Of a stretch of DNA of 64,000 bases, positions 23,338 through 54,500 are shown in pieces. Under the pieces are notes generated by a model. It ran no database searches, was not told where the DNA came from, and saw only the letters and a program-made list of their open reading frames with translations. Made by a program: the position numbers and the translations under genes. Numbering within the stretch: position 1 is the first letter of the stretch; the number at the start of each line of letters is the position of its first letter. Origin of the DNA: Polydactylus sextarius (taxonomy: Eukaryota > Chordata > Actinopteri > Polynemidae); assembly GCA_016801845.1 (NCBI GenBank), contig CM028917.1, forward strand, positions 5,656,501 to 5,720,500, read 5' to 3'.

Positions 23338-23971
23338 GTTGACTGTACAAAATCAGCTGGAATCTTTTCTGAACTGTCACAATGCAAAGACAACAATGAC
23401 TAAAGCGTCACCTGTCTGTCTCATCATGTTTCTGCGTTTTTTACTATTTCTTCTTTAGTTCCTCCCACTGTTGCATTTGACTGTTCAACTGTGGGAATTG
23501 GTGTGGTTTGGTCCAGGTGTGAAGGGTAAAATAAAGGTTCTTGTTTTTATTATTTTTAGAGTTTATTATTAACTCTAACATACAGTATAACTACATACAA
23601 CTACATATAATATACAACACAGTCCTGTGGTTCTGTTATGTACACACAAATGAATTGCAACTACATTTTTATGACACTGCCTAGGCACTCACAGCACATG
23701 GTTTTATTTAGTGAAAGGCTTTAATATGGTTTATGCATATTATATCTTAAAAAAGTGAAATGGCAACATTAATATGATAAAACTAGGAGATAGTCAGTGA
23801 GTCAGTGAGTATTTCAAAAGCTACGATATATATACTAAATGTGAACCTTAAATACTTCCACCCTCCACAGAAATAACTTTCCAGTCTAACCTCTGAGAAG
23901 AAAAACAGCTTTGTTTGGGCTGGTAATGACATGGTTTTTGTGCAGATGAGCAGGGGGAAGACAACATTGTG

Positions 23972-24391
23972 TGATGTGGCAACACAGTAGTACACTGTAT
24001 TTTCGTGTTCCTTGATTGTTAATGTGCAGTTTTTGTTTATATGTGCACTTCCATTCATCTGCGCAGACACTCCAGCCTCAAGAAATGCAACTCGTCCTCC
24101 CATGTACCCCAGCAGCTGTAGCTGTCCGCCGTCAGATTGCTTGTACCAGGAGATCTGATTGAAGCTGAAAACGGTGTGAAAACAGTCAAGTTTTATTGTA
24201 TCTCCTGGAAGTATGAACATTTCAGCTGGCATCTGGTGGACCTGCTCACTGTATGTGGCACCTGTTGAAAAAGCACTAATAAATATTAAACAGTCAACAT
24301 TAAGAAGTATCAGTAGTACACATCTTTGTCCAAAGGCATTACCTGAAACCAGAGCAGTGATAAAAGTCATCATTAGGAATAAGACAATCAT
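23972..24391 (-). CDS. trbv: TRB variable segment V-b
   Basis: Leader 24343-24391 (MIVLFLMMTFITALVS) and V exon 23972-24261 join in phase 1. The short intron happens to lack stops. The domain has the first Cys (TIKLDCFHTV), Trp (QISWYKQSDGG) and NTVYYCVATS. The signal is consensus: CACAATG (23965-23971), 23-base spacer, ACAAAAACC (23933-23941). The sequence differs clearly from V-a, V-d and V-e, so it belongs to another V subgroup. Confidence 0.93.
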
Positions 24392-25429
24392 GTTGTTGCT
24401 TGGATCTGCAAATACTGTTTAACCATATCCTTCAGCGTAAGACACACAACATCTTAAAGTGGGTGGTAGCATCTTCCCCTATTACATCACCACCTCAAGT
24501 ACATGTAATCATATGCTGCCCCCCAATGAGCAGAGGTAGAATAGAGTCAACATCTGTGTTGTTGTCTTCCGGACACAGACCTGTTAATACAAATAAAAAC
24601 ACGAATTCAAATTATCAAAGACATTCTATACGTGTCAGTCAGATAAAATGAATAAAAGGCAACTAAAATTGCCACATCACCTCTTCAAATGCTTCCAAAC
24701 ATTTACACTCTTAAGAAGAATTAGCTCTTTGGAGGTGAAGGAGAAATTCAAATAGGTTCAATCATCTTTATGCTACTAAAGTTTTTTTTTTTTTTTAAAT
24801 ACAGATAATTTAGCATCTAACTTCCTCTTTGCTCGTATCACAGCACATCATTGGCTCATAACTGTCATAGCTTTTATTTTCTGTTTCTGATCTTCTTTTA
24901 CAAAGTCCTCTCATACTGCTATCTTTCTCCCGTTTTAAACTTTGGTCTGTTTTTTGACCGAAATTTGCCAAAACAGGTGATTTATCTAATTTATCTTTCA
25001 TAGATAATAATAGAGTTGTTGTCTGATTACAACGGTTATTATCATTATTAAATATATTATTTATTATCTATACATATATTTATTTATAATATGAATATTT
25101 GTTATAATAGTATATGCTATGTAACACATTTTTGTATTGTATTTAAAATGTACAGTATATATATCTTAAATCTATTATTTTCTTGTTATTTTTATATAAT
25201 CATTTCTTTGTATGTTGCATAGTTTGTAATTTTGTTATTTTTATTGCTTTTCATCCAATTCATGTTTAATTTGTGCAAAATTACAACACACTAGTTTTGC
25301 ATGCATCATAACTATGCATCAAGCTGTCAACTATAATCAGCGTTTGCCGCTTGTGTGGTTTGAGCAGGTGAGTGTGGTTATAATGTTAGAAGGTTTTTGT
25401 TACAGACACAGGGTTTATGCAGTAGTGTG

Positions 25430-25870
25430 CTTCCGTGGCAGCACAGAAGTACACAAAACTTTCTTGGGCTCCGCTCTGTGTCACAACATGAAGAGATGAC
25501 AGACTTTGTCCATCTCCACTGACTTTATAAGTTTCTTTGAATGGACCCTCAAGGATGGGTTTTCCATATTGTGCAAGTCCAATGAGTGCCATTTCTCCAT
25601 GGTGCACAGAGTGTCTGTACCACAGAATTGTATAGAAATTACTGTTGGAGTGGCTGCAGTTTATCATGACATTTATTTCAGGGTCTACGATCACGTCAGC
25701 AGGCTCCTGGTGGACACTTTTAGTCGAGAGCTCTGTGGGTTCAAATTGAAATGTACGGTTTTAGCACAGAAAAAAAGAGAAATCTTTCACATTTACATGT
25801 GAATTCATATAACATTACCTGTTAGACAGAGCCGCAGGGCAGTGAAATGTATCAGCAGTCTGATCGCCAT
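25430..25870 (-). CDS. trbv: TRB variable segment V-a (most 5')
   Basis: Leader 25819-25870 (MAIRLLIHFTALRLCLT) and V exon 25430-25732 join in phase 1. It has the first Cys (VMINCSHSNSN), Trp (TILWYRHSVHHG) and SFVYFCAATEA. The usual Asp of the D-x-A-x-Y motif is absent. The signal is CACACTA (25423-25429), 22-base spacer, consensus nonamer ACAAAAACC (25392-25400). It is probably functional but its heptamer is weak. Confidence 0.9.
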
Positions 25871-25899
25871 CTCTGTTTAGGAGAAAGAATCATGAAAAT

Positions 25900-28370
25900 C
25901 AAAAAAAAAAAAAAAAAAAACATGTAACTACGTCAGTGGAACAAAAAGTAGCTTAACATTGTCGGTTATGGGGTGGAGCCAGAATTCCCAGAACTACAGT
26001 TACACATGTAACATCTGACAGATGAAGGTGGTGAAATGGAGTCATTACTGGTGTTATTTGAACATGTAAATGTGTGATTTTCTACATATTGGCTACTTTT
26101 AATAGATAAGGATAATAAGACTGATTGTGAGTTGATCAATTTACTAAGAATTTTGCTCTTAATAGTGAAAAAAAAAAAGATCTATTTCCTGTTTGAAGCT
26201 ACACACTCCAAAAATTAACATAATGATGTGCTTGTTAAAAAAGTTTATTTGAATGGTGACCAAGAATATACGTCTTAACCAATTCTTTTATTTTGTTAAA
26301 TGTTTTTGTTTTATTATTGTTTTGTATTTCTTGTTGTATAACATAGGTTAGGGCAGGTTACTTATGTGAAGTATATGTCTTCTGACATGTCATGTCTCAT
26401 TATCTAATTTGCTGTGCAACCTGATAACATACAACATACAATACACTATTAATGGGTGATTCTGTCATTATTAAAATTTCTTCAAAGACTGAAAACAAAT
26501 TCAATTGTAATTTCAAAGTGACTGGAGATGATGTAGCATAAAGATATTCAAATTAACAAATGAAATGCTGGTGAGAGTAATTTCTTTCTCAACCTTGTCA
26601 GTGTAGGTTCAAATTAATAAAAGAGAAAGAATTAGCAAGAATTTAACTTCCAAGATAATTTAAACTAAATTACAAAATCATCAGATCAGGTATTGATAGC
26701 CACCAACTGAATATAAACAAAGGTGTATGTTTAGTTAATATGGTATGTGTACCCATACCTCTTTTTTCCTGCCCAGGTGGAAATTTCTACCACAATGGCT
26801 CAAATAAACCAGAACCTTATGCCACAGATGTATGGTTGTGTTGCTACTATGCACAGTGACTCTGTCTCACCTTCTCTTCTCTATAAAACCTATTTGATTC
26901 ACTCACGGCTGTGTTGAACCACAGACTTCAGCTGGAAGTAGACCATACAAAGCCCAATTTGACATACCCAACCCTAACATATTAATGTCCATTCACAGAT
27001 GTTGTAGATTAGTTGTTGGTATGAAGACTTTACTGGGGCTACAAAGTGCTGTTAAAGTTAAAGCTGTTGAATAGCTTGTCACTTAGCTACATCAGCTACT
27101 ACAAGCATGAAACACTCAATGAACAGGTACGTTTAAAGTGAAGTTGCATTATGGGGAATGTAGGAGGCAAAAAATTCAAATTGAGATGAAGATTGCTCTG
27201 AATATTGTGATTTCAAAAATAACTACATTTCTACTGCTATTTTGAAATGGAGACAGCACTGGTGTTATTTGACATTTGATTAAGAAACAATGTTCTCGTT
27301 ATGAACACAGTTTTAAGTAGCTCGAGATTAAATGCTTCTGCTACTACCTGCCCTCACCTCATATGCATCCCTCTGATGGTTACCCTCAGTGTGAAGTCCC
27401 ACTCGTAGGGTTTCCTCTCTGCAAACAGACCTTCCTCTGTGCCTGAAACCGGAGAGGTCAACATTCCTCTGTTAAACAGAGACTTAGATTCTTGCAGAAA
27501 TAGCCCAGATTCCCACTGGGACTGCAAACCTTATCCTTGCCTCCTTGGTAGCCCGCTGCCTCAAGGTGGACAATCGGTGTCTTTGTGAAGCTGAGCTGAT
27601 GCCAATTAACAGGCTGAGCCCAGAGCAGGTCCAAGCTGCAGCCCCTCAGTTCCGCTGTCTGAGCTGTGCAGATGGTCTGCCGGGCTGCTGGAAACTCTGG
27701 ATTATTATGTATAAAAGAAGGAAAACTTGGGATGTACAAACATCATCATCGTCATTAATACTGGATTATTCATGCTGTGTAAACTCTGGAGTGGAATATG
27801 GATGTGTATTTTTTTCCTTTCAAGCTGGATTTAATAGCTCAGATATACCATCACTGGGTCCTTCCTGGGATTGCCTTACTGACAAGAACAACCACCAACA
27901 GCTCCACCAGCACATCTATCAGGTAGGCCACACTTATTCCTCTTTTTTAGAATTTCGTGGACACTCGGGATTTGTTTTTGACTGATCACTCTGAGAAACA
28001 ATGACACTGAAAGGGGTTTTGAGGAGAAGTAAGTTTGGTTAGAAGCAAAAACAGTATTGCCTTAAAGTGTTTCCGAGTCTAGTTTTGTTTTTTTTTTAAA
28101 AAAAGACACCCAAAGCTGAGAAACTAATCTGATTTAGCTCTCAACATACCACCCCATCCTCCTGATGCATCATTTTCTCTTTCCACACGCTTATGCTTGC
28201 TGTCTCAGTTAGGGTTGGCTCTTCTTGGGAATTACAAGAGATATAGATCCAACAAGAGGTGAAATGGTAAAAACACATCTGTGATTTTTTCTTAACATAA
28301 AGATACTTCAGTTCAAATCCTGGGGGGTGGCAGTCAGTTAGTCAGTCAGGGAATTAGGCAGGATTCAATG
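25900..28370. other. Spacer between TRB V segments and col1a1
   Basis: AT-rich with poly(A) runs (25902-25920). No further V segment was seen. The interval 27340-27990 is less AT-rich and has a 146-codon open frame on + that matches nothing I know. Confidence 0.45.
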
Positions 28371-28388
28371 TTAGACCACTTAACATGC

Positions 28389-28394
28389 TTTATT
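28389..28394 (-). terminator. col1a1: col1a1 distal poly(A) signal
   Basis: AATAAA on the minus strand about 1.5 kb after the stop. With this signal the 3' UTR would resemble that of the long human COL1A1 mRNA. Confidence 0.55.
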
Positions 28395-28830
28395 TCAGCA
28401 TTCAAAATAATTAAAAACATCTCAATTTATTATACATATACAAAATAGGTACAGATCCTTGTGGTGTTTTCCCCCAATGGTGTGTCTGTTTGCCTTCTCT
28501 CACAAACTTTATGCTGATGGTGCTCTTTTTGTGCATTTTAAAAAATATTCTTTGTTTAAGTCCAATACTATTACTATTTTTTTTTTTTTTTTAAAGAAAA
28601 TTCACCCTTCGCACAAGAAAACAAGGAAACAAACCACAACAGATGTGTGGATGAGGAGGTGGAGAAGAATTTGAATGTCAGAAAGGTGGGCAGCAGGTTC
28701 AAAACATGGAGGAAAAAAAATACAAAACAAAAAAGTTTGATGAAGAGAAGCGGATCCACTTTTCACTTGAACTCAAAAACAGAGTTGTCACTGCCAGGAC
28801 TAACTGGCATCAAGAATAAGGGTTTCATTT

Positions 28831-28838
28831 TAGCACCA
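28831..28838 (-). promoter_or_regulatory. col1a1: miR-29 8-mer target site
   Basis: The minus strand reads TGGTGCTA, a full 8-mer complement of the miR-29 seed. Repression of type I collagen mRNAs by miR-29 is established. The site lies only in the longer predicted 3' UTR. Confidence 0.6.
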
Positions 28839-29332
28839 TGAAGGCCCTGCCACACCAGAGTGACCATAACACTACATGACAGTACAGCCACACTGGATGA
28901 GCAAGAGCCCTCAAAGAAAGAATAGCACCTTAAGTTTTAGCTGTTTCTGCTTCTGCTAAAGTGTCAGTAAACCTTGACTACCCCACCGACCGCCACAACT
29001 AATGCAGGCACTACCAAAACACTGGGCCCTTTTTTTCATAGCTGGAATTCCTTGCTTTCTGAGGTAGCCATAGGATTGTTCATTTTCTTTCAAAAAAAGA
29101 GGTTTAAACCCATGTTTCTCTGCTGGTGGTTTTAATGTGACTTTTTGAGGAAAAAAAAGGCGAGAAATAAAGAGGAACAAATAAGAGAGTGACCACAACG
29201 ACAAACAAATCTCAACAGCAACAACATCAGCGAATGAATGGGGGGAGGGAATTGTCAGCCTTGTCTGGGGCAAATGGAAGAGGAGGGGAGGGGGCAGAAC
29301 AACAGAGACAAACATGGCTGTCAGTTTCACCG

Positions 29333-29338
29333 TTTATT
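29333..29338 (-). terminator. col1a1: col1a1 proximal poly(A) signal
   Basis: AATAAA on the minus strand about 0.56 kb after the stop. Confidence 0.5.
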
Positions 29339-29900
29339 CATCAACACCTGAAACGTGGTACAAAGCAATTGGGTTCTGTCTGTTGGGACTGTCCTTTCAT
29401 TCCTCTCATCGCAGTGGTGTATAAAAATACAAAAGTCACCTGTGTGTTTCTGTTGGTTTCTGTAAACTCCAGAGGCCTGGTTAGGCTGGATGAAGAGGGG
29501 AAGTAAATTTTTTACACTTTACAGAAGCATATATTATTTTCTTGTTGCCAGTGAAACAAAATGTCTTCTCTACAGGATCCTTGGTGTTGGTGATGGTAAA
29601 AAAAAAAACAAACGAAAAAAATGAGAGTCAGAAACAAAAAAGTAGTGGTCCCAAACACGGTGATGCAGACACTGCCACATCACCGCCATCTTGTTGAAGT
29701 GCAGGTTTTAGGCAAAGTGGACCATCGGAACAACAGCCGATTGGAAACTTGTAGAATCAGGAGCGAGGGTTGGATTTCTCGGAAAAAAATGGCATTAGAA
29801 GAACGTTTTGGTGGGGTTTTTTTTTAGAGAGAGATGACTGCTAGAAAAAATAAAACACACTCACACACACAACAACAATTTCAAGTCCAGATTTCTCTTT

Positions 29901-47974
<18,074 letters not shown>

Positions 47975-47978
<4 letters not shown>

Positions 47979-48000
47979 GTCTAGATGCCACTAGACATGT
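47975..48000 (-). promoter_or_regulatory. col1a1: Type I collagen mRNA 5' stem-loop spanning the start codon
   Basis: acatgtctag and ctagacatgt form a perfect 10-bp stem around a 6-base loop, and the real ATG lies in the 3' arm. The flanking text CAAAGAGTCTACATGTCTAG is nearly that of human COL1A1. In mammals this 5' stem-loop binds LARP6 and coordinates translation of collagen chains. A five-codon uORF starts at 47998 and stops at 47981, just before the main ATG. Confidence 0.9.
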
Positions 48001-48163
48001 AGACTCTTTGAGGCAAGAGAGGAAAAAAGTTGGGGGTGTTTTCTTTTCCTGCTACACTCCACTCATACACGGGTGTTTGGGGCAGGGTCCGCTTGTCTGT
48101 TCACAGTCCTCCTGACCCCAGCAGAAAACTCCCTACTGCCTACACTCACTTTCCACCAGGGTT

Positions 48164-48171
48164 TTTATATG
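48164..48171 (-). promoter_or_regulatory. col1a1: col1a1 TATA box
   Basis: CATATAAAAACC on the minus strand about 190 bases upstream of the start codon. It would place transcription initiation near 48135-48140 and give a 5' UTR of roughly 160 nt, similar to that of other COL1A1 genes. Confidence 0.75.
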
Positions 48172-48279
48172 GGAGCCTGAAGAACTGGGAGGTGCTGGGG
48201 ACTGGACAGACTGGGGACGCACCCTCATTACCCTGCTGCTGCTGCTCACGTTTAGGGAAGACAAGAATGGACCCCTCCT

Positions 48280-50640
48280 TCAAAGAAAAAAAAAAAAAAA
48301 ACAGACGAAAAGAAAGAAAGAAGAAGGAGAAAAAAATAGGTCCCTCCTTCCATAATTCCAAGAGTTTGGATCAGTGAGAGAAGGGGGGCAGAGCAGGAGG
48401 AAACCCGATCCTGAGGAGCATCGGAGGGTCGGAGGAGGATCTCCTCCTCCAGCAGGACATGGGTTTAATCCAAATTTTATTTCTGGTTCTGGTCTACTTC
48501 CTGGTTCACTTTGATTTCAGCTGAATTTTCAGACTGCTTCTGGTAGTGTAGCTTCAGTTTTTAGACAGAGCAGTTCTAGTTTTACATAAGGTCTAGTTCG
48601 GTTTTACAGTTTTCATAGACTTTTGATTCAAGCGCTGAGCTTCTTCGTTCACTGAAATTTTTAAAATAAATGACTTTTTGTTTGTAGATCTCTCACAGTT
48701 GTTTTAGTTTCCAATGTGTTTTCATGGTATCAGATGTCAGTGTTAACATGTGCTGGACATGGCTGCAGGCTTAGAAGTGTTTGGTTTAGTTTGTTGATTT
48801 AACTCTGCTTCTGTATTTTTTGTTTCTTTTGCTAATTCAGGTGTGATTAGAGTGGACATTTCATATCAGGTTAGGAAGATCCTATTATTTTCATTATTCA
48901 TTGTTCTAAAAACAATATTGGCTGAAGAAGAATTAAGTATTACTTTATGGTTTAAGAAAATCTTTATGCTTTTCAAGCTCAATAAAGAATTTAAACCCTA
49001 ATGGTTTGGACAATATTGCAATGGTGAAAAAGGTTGATGAAGGTGACAGTTTTGTGTGATACTGTTTAGTTTTACATAACTTAGCGCATGGAATTAGAAA
49101 GAGGTAGGTATTTACTGGACATGCAAGGACAAGTTGCATTGTGGGACCCATGGGATCCAGCATTTGTGGAGCTTGACCAATGTTGGAGACTGAAAATCAA
49201 GATAAACTCAACCACAGCTATTTACATTATGAGCATTGCTGTGAGTGCTCAGTGAAAGTACAATACTAAACTGCTGGAATGCACCTTTATGCAATTTGCA
49301 TCTGACAATTCATGGAACACAACTTCAACTACCACCACCTGGCAGTGTGAGTTGGCTTATTTTAGTCATAGGATTGCAGTTCAGACACAAATGAGATCTT
49401 TATCAGTGAGTAGTTAGACATGAGTAAGAGTGGTACTCTTAAGTTTGATGGTGCAGTTGACAAACAAAGACATTTACAGACAGGTCAGACATGTGTGCAA
49501 ATTAGCATGTGAGCTATACAAAGTAGTTTCAAGGAAGAAAGTTACTTCCTTTCTTTTCATTCAGTGAATTTTTCTTCCTTATCAGACCCTAACATCGACA
49601 TTACAATGCAACTTGCCTGCCAACAGTTCTGTCAGAGATGGTGCACAAGTTAAACTAATAGAGGTGAATGTAGCCCGGATATGCTAGTTCTGAGCAGAAA
49701 TAAGGAGCAGACTACAGAGGTCTTCATGCCCAAAACAATTATTTTCATTTTCAAATTCATTCATTCATTCTTGGACCAATGGACCAATGATGACTCTAGT
49801 CATGTCACTTGAGGCAAATTTATCAGCTTCCACACAGCTCTGGTGTTTTCTCTACCAGAGAAATAGCCAATTAGAGAAAGAAATGGCTATATGCCATTAA
49901 AGAATTGGCTATGTGGCCAATAAAATCAAAGGAATATGAACAGTGATATCATTTATAATCTGTGTGATGGGTGCAAAAGTAAAACCCACAGAGCATCCAA
50001 GTCATTCATCACACAGGGAATACAAACTTGTCACTACAGGAGCTTTTGATATTTTTTTGTGCTAAACTGGTCTTATAAATACAATATATGTGCAATATTA
50101 CTCCGTGAACCATGAATGTTAATAGCTTTTTTGGATAATTTTGTATGCAAAATTGCCAGTTTGCCCCCAAAGTCAAACTAAAAAAATGTCCATCACATAA
50201 GAACTAAGAATACTCACCCTTAAAATTGTTTTTTTTTTTTTTCTGATCTGAGGAAGTTTAAGGACAGTTGAAAACCACACAATAGTACTACAATTGAGAA
50301 GCTAAACATTTCTAAAATTGTACATTCACTTTGCTAAAAATCTCAGGTATATCCGCTTTAACGGAAATATGTGACAGAGATCGAGAGAGTAAATGTGTAA
50401 ATGTGATAGAACTGGATAAAATTCAAATTCTACGAGTGCCCCAGAAATCCTGCAGGTCAATAAAAAAAAAAGCTTATTGTTAATGGACCAGGTTCACATT
50501 TTACATTCCAGTGTTATACTGTGATAACCTGTGATTCAATGAGAGTTGACTTTATGTTGTTGTTGGAAGTGTTTTAGTTGGTGCAGAAGCTAAAAGTAAA
50601 AAAAAAAAGTGCTTAATGCCAAGATATTCAAAACTGCAGT
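48280..50640. other. col1a1 upstream region, no gene seen
   Basis: An A-rich tract at 48283-48335 is followed by AT-rich sequence. No coding exon was recognised. It may hold distal col1a1 control elements, but none can be named from sequence alone. Confidence 0.45.
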
Positions 50641-50667
50641 TTACCTGCAGACTGACTCACAATCAAT

Positions 50668-50779
<112 letters not shown>

Positions 50780-50949
50780 ATACCTGGGTGAGTGCAGCAG
50801 CTGGTATTTCTTGAGTGAACCAGATGTTTGCATTTTTTGAGTGAGTGGCTACAGTCTACTGAAATTGCCTCTGTTTTGAAATACCTGCACAATTGTGGGG
50901 TTTGCAGACTTTATGATTGTTATTGGCTCTAAATAATAAAAGCCCTTTT

Positions 50950-51195
50950 TAGCGGCTGCGTTCCCCCCTCCCAAATCCAAATAAAGGTTTATACGGGCAA
51001 TTCTCTGGTTTCCCCCCCACAGAAGGCTGTGTGCAGCGCCGGCCGGGCTGCAGGTGAGCTGTAATTAAGCGGAAAGCAGACATTATGGAGCAGATGAGCT
51101 GCATGGAGACGCACAGCAGCAGCTTTCTGCCATCTGATCCTCCAGCAGCAGACACGTTGCACAGTCTGAAGCTGGCCAAGCAAGCCTCTAATTCA
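50950..51195. other. GC-richer block, possible regulatory element
   Basis: Higher in GC and free of simple repeats, unlike its flanks. It contains a homeodomain-type TAATTA core at 51063-51068 and the CpG-rich text gcagcgccggccggg. No protein was recognised in any frame. Regulatory function is inference. Confidence 0.35.
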
Positions 51196-51196
51196 C

Positions 51197-51198
51197 TC

Positions 51199-51260
<62 letters not shown>
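51197..51260. repeat. (CT)n(CA)n microsatellite
   Basis: About 46 bases of CT followed by a CA run; a poly(T) tract follows at 51315-51334. Confidence 0.95.
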
Positions 51261-51599
51261 TCAGATACCTTCACATTATCCATGTGTCTGCCTGCTCCCT
51301 TTTTTTCCTTTCTTTTTTTTTTTTTTTTTTTTTTACAGGGAAGAGGATGGAATGCAATCTGTCTTTCAGGAAGAACGGGAGGCAGAAAAGAAGAAGAAAG
51401 AGAGGAAAGCGCCACCTCATCATTCCCCCGGTTCAACCTCCAGCTCTGATCGGTTCTTCAGAGTCTCACCAAAGAACTCATGCTCACACTCAGACACACA
51501 AACTCGGCTTTTGTCCCAGCATATCTCTAAAGAATAAAAACAATACTCAGTCAAAAAAATGCGTGCAATCCACAGCTTGACAGCTAACAGAAGCTATTA

Positions 51600-54500
51600 G
51601 TAAGCAATACTTCTTTGTATATGATAAGTACTTAATCACAAACTTTAAAGGTGCTCTTTGTAAGTATTTCCCATCACTATATAGCTACTGTTAGCATTAA
51701 CAACTGTTTCAATTTGCGAATTGAGCAACAAGTATAATTCTTTTACCTCTTCATTATCTCATGTTGGACCGAAGTATTAGTAGATGGTATGGGCCAGGGC
51801 TAGCTGGTTAATGTGCTGGATTTAGTAAATATTTATGCAACACAATAAACGGACCCTCCTTTAACATGCCATGACAACTGTTATTTGTTCATATTCCATT
51901 GATAAATTTAGTTGCCCAACCAGTGTCTATATTTAGGCTAGTACCTTTACAGCAATTATGATCTATATGTCAAGCACATGATCACAATTGCTGAACAAAA
52001 ACCAGAATTATGATTATGCATTTTTGCAAACATGCTTACAAATACAATGCTAAAATGCTGATCTGTGGTAGATGTAAAATTTACTATGTTTTGTTTCGTG
52101 TGTTAACATTTGCTAATGACAGATGAGGATGTCATTTATTGTGCAGGTATTTGTCTGATAAACCAATCAATTTTTTATGTCATGCCAGTAGTTTCATTAG
52201 TAAAAACCAGTGTGGAATGGCTGACGTTAACCAATGAAAGAGAACAATCAATATGCAGACATGGAGAACAAGGTTTTTTTTTTTTCAAAAAATATCTTAA
52301 TGCAAAAGAATTCACTGTAAATAAAAACTGTAATCTTGAGAGTTTACATACTGACTGAATTGGAAGCTGCACATACAGTGATTTTTTTGACTTAAGTATG
52401 GGTAAATGAACTTTAAAGGTTTGACAAAACTGATGTTGAGGTGTCAAAATGTTACATTTTAATAGTTTATTTATACACATTCTAGTCCTTCAACAAAAGG
52501 GGCATGTTGGTCAATAAAACACAATAAACCTGTGAAGGTTGTGTTTTTTCCGTCTGTGTTGTCTGGCTCAAATATAAAGTTTACATGGAACTGATAGTTG
52601 ACTCATTTTGAAACAGTTACGAGGTAAATTGAAGGGTACAGATTCATGTAGATTTGGCAGTGTGCATAAAGACCTTGTTCCCTAAAAATGGTTTATAACA
52701 GATGTTATATTCACAGAGCTGTTAGTAATTAGCTCTGTGTTGATTGGCTGGTTCAGAATTTCAAGGGTGTTTATCTTTAGCATGTTGGGCCAAATCAGTT
52801 CACGACTGTAAGTTTGACCCCAGAAAGCCAAGGACACAAACATACTTGCACAGACTCCATCCATACATATAAGTATGATTTAATTTAAGCTGTATAGCAA
52901 TAAAGTCTGACTGATCAGTGGAGCAAAGAAAATCCTAGTCTGTAATTTCCAATGTTTCCCTTGCCAGAGCAAAACAGTAGAGCTGAAGGAAAAACCATGA
53001 AAATGTTTAGGATTCCAGCCCTGAAGAAGAGAGGAGACTGAAATCATATTTACTATCCCCAAAGGTTGGAGCATAGGTAGAGACATATAAACAAATAAAC
53101 AAAAACACTGGAAAAAAAAGTGTCCTATTAGTGCAAGTGATGCTTTAAGGATTGCATTTAATCCATGGCCATCTTGGAAGACTGAGACTGAATTTCTATC
53201 CAGTGAGATTTAGCAAGATTAAACTCAGGGCCAAAGAAAACAACATACTTGTGGCGTATTAACTGACTGTGGAAATCAGTGATGTGGTGTGAACTGAGGT
53301 CTCAAGGACTTGATGAACAGCCTAGGTACACAGTAGCACCTTTAAAGACTACTGGAAGAAAAGAAAAACTACCATGAAGAAAATCTTTGTATGACCATGC
53401 CATTAGATAAGGCAAATAAATTCTGCTGTGGAAAAACTTGGCTTTGTCCAAAATCTCTTAATATGCTGATGATTCACCTGTGTATATGAATCATGCATGA
53501 GTTACAGATCTGGGCGAAAAACATGGGATGGAAAATAAAAATATATGTGGGAAAAGATGGTGACTGAAAAACTGAAAAAGAGAAGAATTTGTTAGTGTTG
53601 CTTATCATGTGAAATTCACTTCTGGGTATAAATCAAATATGTATCTTTTGATTTCCTTAACTTTATGAGAACTCGCACTTCCTGGCAAGTTTATGCACTG
53701 GAAATATTTTTTTCAGTGACAAACCTGCTTTCCACTGATTCTGACAAACCTAAAAGATTAATGTCATTATTGGAGACTTCCAAAAATCTTCTCATATCCT
53801 CTTATTTCTACAGCTATTGTCATGCTATTGATTAGAAAACTCAGGTAGATGAATTGCCAGACAATATTGGCAGGCTGGCCATCCTCACTCCAGTCTTACC
53901 CTTTTTAAAAAGATAACTGTGGAGAGTAATTTAGTTAAACATAAACAGAAATGCAAAATATAGTGTATATGAATTATCTAGTATTTCCTGTACAGAGAAT
54001 AATGGCCTGCATGATTTCAGGATGATATGCAAAGTGGTGTGGGAGGATAAGTGATTTTATTTAAATGCTTAAAGTGAAGCATTTTGTAGAATAGAGACAC
54101 AGTCCACAGGTTGCACACTTGCACAAAATGTGGAAAAGAACAGGAAATTTTGGCTGAATATCTTTGAAAAGAAGAGTCAAATTCTTTTTCATGGAAAAAT
54201 ATTTTGAGAGGAAACCTGAGGAGGCAGGAGTTCTTTATTCTCTCTCTGTCTCTCTGCGAAGCAATGGTAGATTTTAAAATAATTTTGCTCCCAGCACATA
54301 CAGTATCATTTAAGATAAAAACCTCTACCAATCTGTAAAAATGGCAGATGATTAGTTTTAAAAAAGGAAATGTTATATGCCAGATATTATTTTTGGGGTG
54401 GATGTGGGTGGTGTCTTTCTTTACAATTAAAAAAGCAACATTGTTTTGGGGCACTTCAGATCATTGATAGTAAACTGCCTTTGAATGGGCGTCTCTGCTG

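Larger units (their letters stand above)
28395..29900 (-). other. col1a1: col1a1 3' UTR
   Basis: Non-coding sequence after the stop with two candidate poly(A) signals (29333-29338 and 28389-28394) and a miR-29 seed match in the distal part. The ends are inferred from these signals. Confidence 0.6.
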
